Part shown: positions 40,901-49,275 of the stretch, in pieces
Layout of the letters: every line of letters starts with the position of its first letter
Numbering within the stretch: the first letter of the stretch is position 1
Origin: JBDHTS01 sp044220535
GTDB taxonomy: Bacteria > Pseudomonadota > Alphaproteobacteria > Micavibrionales > Micavibrionaceae
DNA length: 51,807 bases
Assembly (NCBI GenBank): GCA_044220535.1
Contig: JBGAQU010000008.1
Coordinates: forward strand, 1 to 51,807
Reading direction: 5' to 3'
Notes under the pieces: generated by a model
What the model was told of the DNA's origin: nothing
What the model saw: the letters and a program-made list of their open reading frames with translations, nothing else
Databases searched by the model: none
Translations under genes and position numbers: made by a program

Positions 40901-43393
40901 ATGACCGATGCGAAAGACAAGACGGAAGAAAAGAAAACTTTAAGCCTGGGCGGTACGCTCAGCCTGAAAGGCGCGCCCGGTGCTGCGAAAAGCATCACGT
41001 CTTCCGGCCGCGGCGGCGGACGCACGGTCGCTGTTGAGGTTCGCCGTAAACGCGGTGCGGCTGCCGCTGCGGACGAACAGGCCGAAACCTTCGCCGGCGG
41101 CGATCTGCGCAACCTGACGTCCAGCGAACGCGAAGCCCGTATCCGCGCCCTGAAACAGGCGGAGGAAGAAGGCCTGAACCGCCGCCGCCCGGCCGATGAC
41201 AGCGATATCGGCAAGCAAGTCGTGCGCGACAAGGAAGAGACCAAACCGTCCGATCCTGAATCCGCCCGCCAGAGAGAGCTGGAAGAACTGCAACGGATCG
41301 AAGCCGAGGAAGAAGAACGCCGCAAGGGCGATCAGGCAAAGCAGGCCCCTGCCGACACCTTCCGTTCCCCTGCCTTCAAGGCCAAAAAAGAAGGCCTGAA
41401 CGCAGACGAGGAGGAAGAGGAAAGCTATCGCGCCCGCATGAAGCGCAATCAGGTGCGCCAGCCTAAAACCCGCAATGAAGACGATGGCCGCAGCCGTGGC
41501 CGTCTGACCGTGACGCAGGTGTTGAACGAAGATTATGAACGCGACCGCGGCCCGTCCCTCGCCGCCCGCCGTCGCGCGGCCCAAAAAGCCCGCATGGCCG
41601 CCAGCAGCGACCAACAGGTCAAGCAGGCCCGCGACGTGATCGTGCCGGAAGTCATCACGGTCCAGGAACTCGCCAACCGCATGGCCGAAAAAGCCAGCGA
41701 CGTTATCAAATCCCTGATGAAAATGGGCATGATGGCGACGATCAACGAACCGATTGACGCCGATACGGCTGAACTGATTATCAGTGAATTTGGCCATAAA
41801 ATTAAACGCGTGACCGAAGCGGACATCGAAGAAGGCCTGGAAGGCGATACCGATACGGATGAGGCGTTGGTAGCCCGCCCGCCGGTCGTTACCATCATGG
41901 GTCACGTCGACCACGGCAAAACCTCCCTGCTCGACGCCCTGCGTAAAACGGATGTCGTTTCCGGCGAAGCCGGCGGTATCACACAGCATATCGGCGCCTA
42001 TCAGGTAACGATGCCGTCCGGATCCAAAATCACCTTCCTTGATACACCGGGCCACGCCGCCTTCACCGAAATGCGGGCACGCGGCGCGAATGTCACGGAT
42101 ATCGTGGTGCTGGTGGTCGCCGCCAACGACTCGATCATGCCGCAAACCGTGGAAGCCATTAACCACGCGAAAGCCGCCGGCGTGCCGATCCTGGTCGCGA
42201 TCAACAAGATCGACCTGCCGGACGCCAATGTGCAGAAGGTAAAGCAGGATCTTCTGCAACATGAAGTCATCCTGGAAGACATGGGTGGCGAATCCCTGTC
42301 CGTGGAAGTTTCGGCCAAGAAAAAGCTGAACCTCGACAAGCTGGAAGAAACCATCCTTCTGCAGGCCGAAGTCCTGAACCTGCGCGCCAACCCGAACCGC
42401 GCCGCCGTCGGTACCGTGGTCGAAGCGAAGCTGGAACAGGGCCGCGGCCACGTTGCCACGGTTCTGGTGCAAAAGGGCACGCTGAAAATCGGCGATATCT
42501 TCTCGGTCGGTGCCGAATGGGGGCGCGTTCGCGCCATGGTCGACGCCTACGGCAAATCTGTCACCGAAGCCGTTCCCGGTATGCCGGTCGAGGTGCTGGG
42601 CCTGAACGGTGCGGCGGAAGCCGGTGACCGTCTGGCCGTGACCGAAGACGAAGCGAAAGCCCGTGACGTCGCCATTTATCGCCAGCGTAAACGCCGCGAG
42701 GCCGAAAGCCTGAAACGCGGCGGCGGCAAGACGTTCGAACAGAAACTGGCAGCGGCAAAGGCCGGCCAGAAAAAAGAACTCAGCGTCCTCGTCAAGGCGG
42801 ACGTGCACGGTTCGGTCGAAGCCATTATCGGTTCCCTGCAAAAGCTGGAAGAGACAAACGACGAGGTTGTCATCCGCATCCTGCATTCGGGCGTCGGCGG
42901 CATCACGGAATCCGATGTCACGCTGGCCAATGCCTCAAACGCGCTGATTGTCGGTTTCAACGTCCGCGCCAATGCGCAGGCGCGCGAACTGGCCGAACGC
43001 GAAGGCGTCAACATGCGCTATTACAACATCATCTACAACGTCATCGACGACGCCAAGGCGATGATGAGCGGCATGCTCTCCCCGATCCTGCGGGAGGAAT
43101 ATCTGGGTCAGGCCGCGATCCGCCAAGTGTTCAACATCACCAAGGTTGGCAAGGTCGCGGGCTGTATGGTCACCAAAGGCGTGGTCAAGCGCGGCGCGAA
43201 AGTCCGCCTGCTCCGCGACGACGTGGTCATCCACGAAGGCACGCTCAAAACCCTCAAACGCTTCAAGGACGAGGTCAAGGAAGTCAAAGAGGGCATGGAA
43301 TGCGGCATGGCGTTCGAAAACTACGACGACGTCAAGGATAACGACGTCATCGAATGCTACGAGATCGTCAGCGAGGCGCGGACACTGGCGTAA
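40901..43393 (+). CDS. infB: Translation initiation factor IF-2
   Basis: An 830-residue GTPase that places initiator tRNA on the 30S subunit. The N-terminal ~240 residues are charged and Ala/Arg/Glu-rich; an IF2_N domain lies at ~250-305 (VQELANRMAEKASDVIKSLM). The G domain begins at ~328 with G1 GHVDHGKT (residue ~334), G2 GGITQHIGAY, G3 DTPGHAAF and G4 NKID, and is followed by the EF-Tu-like, IF2 core and C-terminal domains to KDNDVIECYE. The YlxR (DUF448) gene usually found between nusA and infB in alphaproteobacteria is absent; the spacer is only 22 bp. Its TAA overlaps the rbfA start (TAATG). Confidence 0.97.
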   Translation: MTDAKDKTEEKKTLSLGGTLSLKGAPGAAKSITSSGRGGGRTVAVEVRRKRGAAAAADEQAETFAGGDLRNLTSSEREARIRALKQAEEEGLNRRRPADDSDIGKQVVRDKEETKPSDPESARQRELEELQRIEAEEEERRKGDQAKQAPADTFRSPAFKAKKEGLNADEEEEESYRARMKRNQVRQPKTRNEDDGRSRGRLTVTQVLNEDYERDRGPSLAARRRAAQKARMAASSDQQVKQARDVIVPEVITVQELANRMAEKASDVIKSLMKMGMMATINEPIDADTAELIISEFGHKIKRVTEADIEEGLEGDTDTDEALVARPPVVTIMGHVDHGKTSLLDALRKTDVVSGEAGGITQHIGAYQVTMPSGSKITFLDTPGHAAFTEMRARGANVTDIVVLVVAANDSIMPQTVEAINHAKAAGVPILVAINKIDLPDANVQKVKQDLLQHEVILEDMGGESLSVEVSAKKKLNLDKLEETILLQAEVLNLRANPNRAAVGTVVEAKLEQGRGHVATVLVQKGTLKIGDIFSVGAEWGRVRAMVDAYGKSVTEAVPGMPVEVLGLNGAAEAGDRLAVTEDEAKARDVAIYRQRKRREAESLKRGGGKTFEQKLAAAKAGQKKELSVLVKADVHGSVEAIIGSLQKLEETNDEVVIRILHSGVGGITESDVTLANASNALIVGFNVRANAQARELAEREGVNMRYYNIIYNVIDDAKAMMSGMLSPILREEYLGQAAIRQVFNITKVGKVAGCMVTKGVVKRGAKVRLLRDDVVIHEGTLKTLKRFKDEVKEVKEGMECGMAFENYDDVKDNDVIECYEIVSEARTLA

Positions 43394-43779
43394 TGCAGAA
43401 CCAATCCACCGGTCCATCCCAGCGGCAGCTTCGCGTCGGCGAACAGATCCGCCACGCCATCATCGAAACCCTGCAAAAGGGAAAATTCGATGATGCGGTG
43501 CTGTTCGATATCTCGCACACCGTGACCGTTTCCGAAGTCCGCACCAGTCCGGATTTGAAGAACGCCACGGCCTATGTGATGACCCTGGGCGGCGCGAAGA
43601 TGGAAGAGGTTCTGCCTGCCCTGAATGAGGCTGCCTTCACCTTTCAGAAGGACATTGGCCGCAAGCTGCAGCTGAAATTCACCCCGCGCATCCGCTTCGT
43701 CATGGATAAAAGCTTTGACGAGGCCCAGAAAATCAATTCCATCCTGTCGGAGCTGGTGGAACGGGAAGATCATGCGTAA
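43393..43779 (+). CDS. rbfA: 30S ribosome-binding factor RbfA
   Basis: A 128-residue KH-like protein that binds 16S rRNA helix 1 during 30S maturation. RQLRVGEQIRHAIIETLQKG at the N-terminus, VTVSEVRTSPDLKNATAYVM and the C-terminal LKFTPRIRFVMDKSFDEAQK are typical. I chose ATG 43393, which overlaps the infB stop as TAATG and implies coupling; an in-frame start at 43354 lies inside infB and adds non-conserved residues. Length is normal for alphaproteobacteria. Confidence 0.95.
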   Translation: MQNQSTGPSQRQLRVGEQIRHAIIETLQKGKFDDAVLFDISHTVTVSEVRTSPDLKNATAYVMTLGGAKMEEVLPALNEAAFTFQKDIGRKLQLKFTPRIRFVMDKSFDEAQKINSILSELVEREDHA

Positions 43780-43791
43780 CTCATCATTACT

Positions 43792-43883
43792 TTGTCATTC
43801 CCGCGAAAGCGGGAATCCCCTGGGTATTGGTTGCAACAGCACGGATAACCACCAGGAGATCCCCGCTTTCGCGGGGATGACAA
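43792..43883. repeat. REP-like palindromes as an inverted pair between rbfA and truB
   Basis: Arms of 32 bases at 43792-43823 and 43852-43883 are reverse complements apart from three mismatches, with a 28-bp spacer. Each arm holds a CCCGC-GAAA-GCGGG hairpin, a shortened relative of the CCCGGC-GAAA-GCCGGG elements elsewhere in the window. It lies inside the rbfA-truB operon spacer, so any transcript carries it. Confidence 0.85.
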
Positions 43884-43905
43884 TTTAAGGTGGGATGGCA
43901 ATTCA

Positions 43906-44844
43906 ATGGGTAAGCGCAAAAAAGGCGATATCGTCAACGGATGGATCAACCTCGACAAACCGTTCGACATGACCTCCACCGATGCCCTGGCCAAGGTACG
44001 GCGGATGTTCAATGCGCAGAAAGCCGGGCATGGTGGCACGCTGGACCCTTTAGCGACCGGCATATTGCCGATCGCACTGGGTGAAGCCACAAAAACCATT
44101 CCTTACTGCCAGGATGCTCTCAAAATTTATTGCTTCGATGTGATATGGGGTGAAGCCCGTAGCACAGACGATGCTGAAGGCGACATTGTCGCTCAATCTG
44201 ATGCCCGTCCTGAGAAATCCGCCATTCTGGCCGCCCTGCCCCGCTTTATCGGCGATATTGAACAGACCCCGCCCCGCTTTTCCGCCATCAAAATCGACGG
44301 TGAGCGGGCTTACGACCTGGCCCGGGCGGGCCATGAAATCGAGATGCAATCCCGCATGGTGTATATCGAAAGCCTGGAATTGCTGGAAACTGCGCCGGAG
44401 AAAGCCAGTTTCCGGGCTGTCTGCGGTAAGGGGACCTATATGCGCTCCCTCGCCCGCAACTTGGCCCTGGCTTTGGGCACGGTCGGGCATATCGCCAATC
44501 TGCGGCGGGAAGCTGTCGGCGCCCTGAGCCTGGAAACCGCGATTTCTCTTGAAAAATTACAGGAACTCGCCCATAGTGCTCGCCTTGACGATGCTTTGCT
44601 TCCTGTTGAGACCGTGCTGGACGACATCCCGGCACTGGCCGTCAACGAAAAGGAAGCGGCAAGGCTGAAAAACGGGCAGATGCTTCTGCTGGTCTCCAGG
44701 CCGGATTTCGACCGCCTCACCGCGGTCGGGTTGAACCTGGATCAGAACGAAGCCACCGCCCTTGCCGTTTACCAGGGCAAGCCGATTGCGCTTGTGGCTG
44801 TAAACGGCCCGGAAATCCAGCCCTTACGCGTCTTAAACCTCTAA
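43906..44844 (+). CDS. truB: tRNA pseudouridine(55) synthase
   Basis: A 312-residue enzyme that isomerises U55 in the tRNA T-loop. The N-terminal GWINLDKPFDMTSTDALAKV, the catalytic-Asp motif KAGHGGTLDPLATGILPIAL and the PPRFSAIKIDGERAYDLARAG and RAVCGKGTYMRSLARNLA stretches are hallmark TruB sequences. A PUA-like C-terminal domain follows. Length is normal. It lies 15 bp before rpsO. Confidence 0.96.
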   Translation: MGKRKKGDIVNGWINLDKPFDMTSTDALAKVRRMFNAQKAGHGGTLDPLATGILPIALGEATKTIPYCQDALKIYCFDVIWGEARSTDDAEGDIVAQSDARPEKSAILAALPRFIGDIEQTPPRFSAIKIDGERAYDLARAGHEIEMQSRMVYIESLELLETAPEKASFRAVCGKGTYMRSLARNLALALGTVGHIANLRREAVGALSLETAISLEKLQELAHSARLDDALLPVETVLDDIPALAVNEKEAARLKNGQMLLLVSRPDFDRLTAVGLNLDQNEATALAVYQGKPIALVAVNGPEIQPLRVLNL

Positions 44845-44859
44845 CTATGGAGATCACCG

Positions 44860-45129
44860 ATGTCGGTAGCTGCTGAAAGAAAACTTGAGATCGTTAAAGA
44901 ATACGCCACGAAAAAAGGCGACACCGGTTCACCTGAAGTCCAGGTTGCCCTTCTGACCGAGAACATCAACAATTTGTCGGGCCACCTTCAGACCCACGCA
45001 AAAGACGTGCACAGCCGCCGCGGCCTTCTGGCCATGGTTGCCAAGCGCCGCAAACTGCTGGATTACCTGAAGCGTTCGGACGAAGCGCGGTACCAGACGC
45101 TGATCGAGCGCCTGAACATCCGCCGATAG
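44860..45129 (+). CDS. rpsO: 30S ribosomal protein S15
   Basis: An 89-residue protein with the canonical KGDTGSPEVQVALLTENINN, HAKDVHSRRGLLAMVAKRRK and LLDYLKRSDEARYQTLIERL blocks of S15, which binds the 16S rRNA central domain. Length matches exactly. ATGGAGATC (44847-44855) provides the ribosome site. In most alphaproteobacteria pnp follows directly on the same strand; here a terminator and three minus-strand genes intervene. Confidence 0.98.
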   Translation: MSVAAERKLEIVKEYATKKGDTGSPEVQVALLTENINNLSGHLQTHAKDVHSRRGLLAMVAKRRKLLDYLKRSDEARYQTLIERLNIRR

Positions 45130-45175
45130 ACAGATAAAGTTTCTAAAAAAGTGCCAGTAATAAACTTTAAAAAAT

Positions 45176-45206
45176 AAAAAGGCGGTCATGCTTGACCGCC
45201 TTTTTT
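45176..45206 (+). terminator. Bidirectional rho-independent terminator after rpsO
   Basis: A perfect 13-bp stem AAAAAGGCGGTCA (45176-45188) / TGACCGCCTTTTT (45193-45205) with a TGCT loop is followed by T-rich sequence. It would end the rimP-rpsO transcript and, read from the other strand (A-tract becomes T-tract), the convergent 105-residue ORF. Confidence 0.9.
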
Positions 45207-45223
45207 ATTCAAAAAATTTAAGA

Positions 45224-45541
45224 TCAGGCTGGCTGTGGTTTTCTTCTACCTGTTAAACCCAATAATAATCCAGAAGCAAGCCCTGCACCTACAATCGCTC
45301 CAAATCCAGACACACCTTGAATTTCAGCATATCTTTGCCAGTAAGCAGCACTACCTTTTTCAGGTGCTGCACCCGAAGGTGAAACCGTATCAATGACGTT
45401 GCCAACATAGTGCTCTATAGGCGAACTTTTAGCTACGTCTAAACCATTGGCCCGAACCAGCACTCCTTCAGCTAAATTACCAGATGCCAAAGAGGTGAAG
45501 GCACCGACAAGAAAACCAACTGCAAATCGCTTTAAAGACAT
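45224..45541 (-). CDS. Small membrane/exported hypothetical protein
   Basis: A 105-residue protein with an N-terminal hydrophobic stretch (AVGFLVGAFTSLASG) and a C-terminal Gly-rich hydrophobic segment (VSGFGAIVGAGLASGLLLGL) followed by GRRK, so two membrane spans or a signal peptide plus anchor. The middle (IEHYVGNVIDTVSPSGAAPE) is polar. A near-perfect Shine-Dalgarno AGGAGG precedes the ATG at 45541. No family recognised. It is AT-richer than rpsO and convergent with it. Confidence 0.65.
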   Translation of the reverse strand: MSLKRFAVGFLVGAFTSLASGNLAEGVLVRANGLDVAKSSPIEHYVGNVIDTVSPSGAAPEKGSAAYWQRYAEIQGVSGFGAIVGAGLASGLLLGLTGRRKPQPA

Positions 45542-45596
45542 AATTGATCCTCCTATTATAAAGAAGCCTAAATCATATGCTTAGGATTTAGATCGA

Positions 45597-46235
45597 TCAA
45601 GCCGCCTTCTTATCTTCCAGAAAATACCGTTTTACGATCTTTCCCTGATCCAATTCAAACACCAGCGGAACACCCGTCGGGATTTCCGCCTTATTGATGC
45701 TTTCCTGCGTCTCAGCGCCCAGTATAATCAGCAGCGCGCGTAGGGAATTGCCGTGTGCGGCGACCAGAACGTTCTTGCCGCCATCCAGCACAGGCTTGAT
45801 ATGATCCTGGTAATAGGGGCGGACGCGTTTCTCCACCACATCCTGCAGGCTTTCGCCGCCTGGTGGCTGTACGTCATAGGATCTGCGCCAGATATGAACC
45901 TGCTCATCCCCGTATTTTTTGGCGGTTTCGGCCTTGTTCAGGCCTGTAAGATCGCCGTAATCACGTTCGCGCAGATCGTCATGGCGGATCATGGTTTTCA
46001 AAAGGTCGCTCTGGCCGCAAGCTTTCAGGGCTATTTCCGCCGTATTACCTGCGCGTTTCAAAGTGCTGGTGAAGACCTGATCGAATTTGATCCCGGCTTT
46101 GGCCAGGCGCTTACCTGCCTCCTCCGCTTCCTTCCGGCCCTCCTCGCTTAAATCGATATCGTGAAATCCCGTGAACCTATTTTCAAGGTTCCACTGGCTC
46201 TGGCCGTGGCGCAAAAGGACAAGGGTGTTCAGCAT
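45597..46235 (-). CDS. gpmA: 2,3-bisphosphoglycerate-dependent phosphoglycerate mutase
   Basis: A 212-residue glycolytic enzyme interconverting 3- and 2-phosphoglycerate. VLLRHGQSQWNLENRFTGF carries the phosphohistidine RHG motif, RKEAEEAGKRLAKAGIKFD and LRERDYGDLTGLNKAE are typical, and VAAHGNSLRALLIIL holds the second catalytic His. The protein is shorter than E. coli GpmA (about 250) because two loops are missing, as in the alphaproteobacterial form. It sits between rpsO and pnp on the opposite strand, an unusual place. Confidence 0.93.
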   Translation of the reverse strand: MLNTLVLLRHGQSQWNLENRFTGFHDIDLSEEGRKEAEEAGKRLAKAGIKFDQVFTSTLKRAGNTAEIALKACGQSDLLKTMIRHDDLRERDYGDLTGLNKAETAKKYGDEQVHIWRRSYDVQPPGGESLQDVVEKRVRPYYQDHIKPVLDGGKNVLVAAHGNSLRALLIILGAETQESINKAEIPTGVPLVFELDQGKIVKRYFLEDKKAA

Positions 46236-46300
46236 GGAAATCTCCCGGGTTGATACCGCAGGAAACTGCCATATTTACAGCCGACCTTCAAGGGATCAGC

Positions 46301-46585
46301 TTAGGGACTGCTTTTATACATGATCCAGGCGGTGCGAAACGCATTAAAGGCCAGTATGAATAAAATGCAGGAAATCAGGATAAAACCTGTATTCATGAAA
46401 AATGATGCATAAAGGCTGAGGCCTGTCAGGATAAACGCAAAAATACTCAGGAAAAAAACGATAGGACAGATAAAAACCTTGGTAATCCAGTCGAATGTCA
46501 TGGCAAAAATCCCTATGAATATAAAAAGGATAGACGAAAAACTTACTGAATTATTCCACGTCCTCGACGAATGCACAAGTTGCAA
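46301..46585 (-). CDS. Hypothetical small membrane protein
   Basis: A 94-residue very hydrophobic protein with about three predicted membrane segments (SSILFIFIGIFAMTFDWITK, IVFFLSIFAFILTGLSLYAS, FILISCILFILAFNAFRTAW). No family recognised. The first in-frame start (46585) may be too early; a later ATG (MTFDWIT, about 46502) is possible and would leave only two segments. It is supported by open length and strong hydrophobicity only. Confidence 0.45.
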   Translation of the reverse strand: MQLVHSSRTWNNSVSFSSILFIFIGIFAMTFDWITKVFICPIVFFLSIFAFILTGLSLYASFFMNTGFILISCILFILAFNAFRTAWIMYKSSP

Positions 46586-46647
46586 TACATTGCATTGACG
46601 CTATAATTCAACCGCTATAAAAATTGCAAAAAACAAGGAGAAAAAGA

Positions 46648-46752
46648 ATGTTGGAAGCCCAAAGGTCCATTGCGCTAAACTGTCTGAGCCTACGCCTTTG
46701 TTTGCACTCAGCGCATGTTTTTAAGTGGAATGTGAAGAAGGAAATGCCATAA
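46648..46752 (+). CDS. Possible 34-residue small ORF in the pnp upstream spacer
   Basis: The spacer 46586-47070 has no larger gene. This ORF starts 7 bases after AAGGAG (46635-46640), the best Shine-Dalgarno in the spacer, and ends with TAA at 46750-46752. The peptide is basic and Leu/Cys-containing with no recognised motif. A promoter-like TTGACG...TATAAA lies at ~46596-46617. It may be a leader peptide or chance. A small hairpin GACTGCT-TGCG-AGCAGTC follows at ~46772-46789. Confidence 0.25.
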   Translation: MLEAQRSIALNCLSLRLCLHSAHVFKWNVKKEMP

Positions 46753-47070
46753 TACATAAATGACGAGCACAATGACTGCTTGCGAGCAGTCCTTCGGCTA
46801 GTCTGGCACGCTGGCTGATGCCGCTTTATATCGGTGTCTGGCATAACAACCGGTCCTGATTGCCAGTTTAGCTTTAAAATGAACATTCTTTAATAAGAAT
46901 ACAGTTTGCGGAACAGACGCCCCGGCCCCATAATCCATGCTCCCGAAAACATGTTTACTGGATGTTTTGTTTTTAAAATGTGAACCGTATGACGACCTAG
47001 GCAAACAGGCAGCCGTAGAAAATATGCGCCGTCTCGAAACCGGCAAAATGAACATTCATATTGACGGCGA

Positions 47071-47384
47071 ACGTTTAATGTTTTCCGCAAAGAAATCGAC
47101 TCCATGGCCGCAAAAAACTGACCCACCGTGCTCTGCACGCCAGCCGACGGCGTGGTCATCGCCTCCATGGACGGGCAGGATACCGTGCTCTGCACTGTGG
47201 TCGGCGCACGCTCAAAGACGGCAGTCTCCGTCCAGGAAGAAACCTTCGCGGCCGGGCCATCCCTGGTGGCTTCTTCAAACGCGAAGGCTGCCCGACCGAG
47301 AAAGAAGACTGACCAGCCGCCTGATCGACAATCCGCCCCCTGTTCCCGAAGGAATTCATCAACGAAGTCCAGATCATCGCAACC
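47071..47384 (+). pseudogene. pnp: Frameshifted 5' portion of pnp
   Basis: Pnp N-terminal homology is readable only by changing frame repeatedly: FNVFRKEID (frame 1, 47074-47100); GRKKLT (frame 3, 47106-47123); RQ (frame 2, 47138-47143); DGVVIASMDGQDTVLCTVVG to QEETFAAG (frame 1, 47146-~47250), lacking the usual GQDFFPLT segment of ~10 residues; IPGGFFKREGCPTEKE (frame 3, 47259-47306); LTSRLIDNPPP (frame 2, 47309-~47339); LFPKEFINEVQIIATVI (frame 3, from 47340). The expected initiator codon reads ACG (47071-47073). At least six shifts in ~270 bp suggest a poor-quality or decayed stretch. Confidence 0.8.
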
Positions 47385-49175
47385 GTGATCTCCCACGATC
47401 TTGAAAACGATCCGGATATCGTCGCCATGGTCGGCTGCTCCGCCGCCCTCACCATTTCCGGCATGCCGTTCATGGGCCCGGTCGGCGCCGCCCGCATCGC
47501 CTATATCGACGGCCAGTTCGTCATCAACCCAACCATCGAACAGTATAAGAGCAAGGACAACAAGCTGGAACTGGTCGTCGCCGGTACGCAGGAAGGCGTG
47601 CTGATGGTGGAATCCGAAGCGCAGGAACTGCCGGAAGACGTGATGCTGAAGGCCGTCATGACCGGCTGGACCGCGTTCCAGGCCGTGATCGACGGCATTA
47701 TCGGCCTCGCCGAAATGTGCGCGAAGGATCCATGGCCCGTCACCGAAACCCCGGACGCGCTGAAAAAGCTGTCGAAAGACCTGCACAGCCATTTCGAGAA
47801 AGACCTGATCGAAGCGTACAAGGAACCGGTCAAGCAATCCCGCTACGAAAAAGTCGGCGCGCTGCGCAAGAAGGCTGTCGAGAAATACGCGGATGCCGAT
47901 AACGGCGTGACCGAACCCGTCGTCAACAGCTATTTCAAACACGCTGAAGCCGATATTGTCCGTGGCAACATCCTGAAAACCGGCAACCGCATTGACGGCC
48001 GCGACACCAAAACGGTGCGCCCGATTGTCGCTGAAGTCGGTGTTCTGCCCCGCACCCACGGCTCCGCCCTGTTCACACGCGGCGAAACCCAGGCGCTGGT
48101 CGTTACCACACTCGGCACTGGTCAAGACGAGCAAGTCATCGACGCGCTGGAAGGTGAATACAAGGAACGCTTCATGCTGCATTACAACTTCCCTCCCTAC
48201 TCGGTGGGTGAAGCCGGCCGCATGAGCAGCCCAGGCCGCCGTGAAATCGGCCATGGCAAGCTGGCATGGCGCGCTGTCCGTCCCCTGTTGCCGGAAGCGG
48301 AAGCGTTCCCGTACACCATGCGTACTGTCTCCGAAATCACGGAATCCAACGGCTCGTCCTCGATGGCGACCGTGTGCGGTACGTCCCTGGCGCTGATGGA
48401 TGCGGGCGTTCCTTTGAAATCACCCGTAGCCGGTATCGCCATGGGCCTGATCAAGGAAGGCAAGGACTACGCGGTCCTGTCCGACATCCTGGGTGATGAA
48501 GATCACCTCGGCGATATGGACTTCAAGGTCGCCGGTACGGATAAAGGCGTAACCGCGCTGCAGATGGACATCAAGATCACCTCCATCACGGAAGAGATCA
48601 TGAAGATCGCGCTGGCGCAGGCGAAAGACGGCCGCCTGCACATCCTCGGTGAAATGGCGAAAGCCTTGACCCAAGGTCGTACACAGGTATCCAAAAACGC
48701 ACCGCAGATCGTGACGATCAGCGTGCCGAAGGATAAAATCCGCGAAGTCATCGGCACCGGCGGCAAGGTCATTCGTGATATTGTCGAGCGCACCGGCACC
48801 AAGATCGATATCGAAGATGACGGCACGATCAAAATCGCATCGACCGATGGCGACAAGATCCAGATGGCGGTCGATATCATCAAGGGTATCACCGACGAGC
48901 CTGAGCTGAACAAGATCTACAAAGGCAAGGTCGTAAAGACCACCGATTTCGGCGCCTTCGTGAACTTTATGCCGGGCAAGGACGGCCTGGTTCACATCTC
49001 CGAACTGGCAGACAGCCGCGTGGGCAAAACCACCGATGTCGTCCAGGAAGGTCAGGAAGTAAAAGTCATGGTCGTCGGTTTCGACGAACGCGGCAAGATC
49101 AAGCTGTCCATGAAACGCGTGGATCAGGCAACTGGCGAAGCGAAAGCTGCAAGACAGGAACGCGAAGCCGGTTAA
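47385..49175 (+). CDS. pnp: Polyribonucleotide nucleotidyltransferase, intact 3' part
   Basis: 596 residues continue in one frame from the damaged 5' part and cover the rest of PNPase: end of the first RNase PH domain (HDLENDPDIVAMVGCSAALT), the helical domain, the second RNase PH domain with catalytic region GRREIGHGKLAWRAV and SDILGDEDHLGDMDFKVAGT, the KH domain (IREVIGTGGKVIRDI) and the S1 domain (FGAFVNFMPGKDGLVHISEL). Full family length is ~700, so ~115 N-terminal residues lie in the scrambled segment. PNPase degrades mRNA 3' to 5' using phosphate. GTG 47385 is internal to the homology and is unlikely to be the true start. Confidence 0.95.
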   Translation: MISHDLENDPDIVAMVGCSAALTISGMPFMGPVGAARIAYIDGQFVINPTIEQYKSKDNKLELVVAGTQEGVLMVESEAQELPEDVMLKAVMTGWTAFQAVIDGIIGLAEMCAKDPWPVTETPDALKKLSKDLHSHFEKDLIEAYKEPVKQSRYEKVGALRKKAVEKYADADNGVTEPVVNSYFKHAEADIVRGNILKTGNRIDGRDTKTVRPIVAEVGVLPRTHGSALFTRGETQALVVTTLGTGQDEQVIDALEGEYKERFMLHYNFPPYSVGEAGRMSSPGRREIGHGKLAWRAVRPLLPEAEAFPYTMRTVSEITESNGSSSMATVCGTSLALMDAGVPLKSPVAGIAMGLIKEGKDYAVLSDILGDEDHLGDMDFKVAGTDKGVTALQMDIKITSITEEIMKIALAQAKDGRLHILGEMAKALTQGRTQVSKNAPQIVTISVPKDKIREVIGTGGKVIRDIVERTGTKIDIEDDGTIKIASTDGDKIQMAVDIIKGITDEPELNKIYKGKVVKTTDFGAFVNFMPGKDGLVHISELADSRVGKTTDVVQEGQEVKVMVVGFDERGKIKLSMKRVDQATGEAKAARQEREAG

Positions 49176-49225
49176 TTTTTAACTGAAACGATGCCCATTT
49201 AAATTGGCATCATAAAACTGTTTGC

Positions 49226-49262
49226 CCGTCATCCCGGCTTTTTAAAAGTCCGGATGACGGCA
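49226..49262. repeat. Imperfect REP-like palindrome after pnp
   Basis: CCGTCATCC..GG and CC..GGATGACGG form an imperfect stem around CTTTTTAAAAG, itself self-complementary. It shares the GTCATCC outer arms of the other palindromes in the window. A second near-palindrome, GATGCCCATTT / AAATTGGCATC, lies at 49190-49211. Either could stabilise or end the pnp transcript; neither has a clean T-tract. Confidence 0.6.
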
Positions 49263-49275
49263 AAGGTTTAAAAAC

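Noticed and set aside
40940..42886. 648-codon minus-strand ORF inside infB
   Set aside because: Antisense shadow of a conserved GC-rich gene; Phe/His/Asp-rich low-complexity product with no family features.
46890..48254. 454-codon minus-strand ORF over the start of pnp
   Set aside because: It is antisense to clear PNPase homology, so its length reflects GC-rich codon bias.
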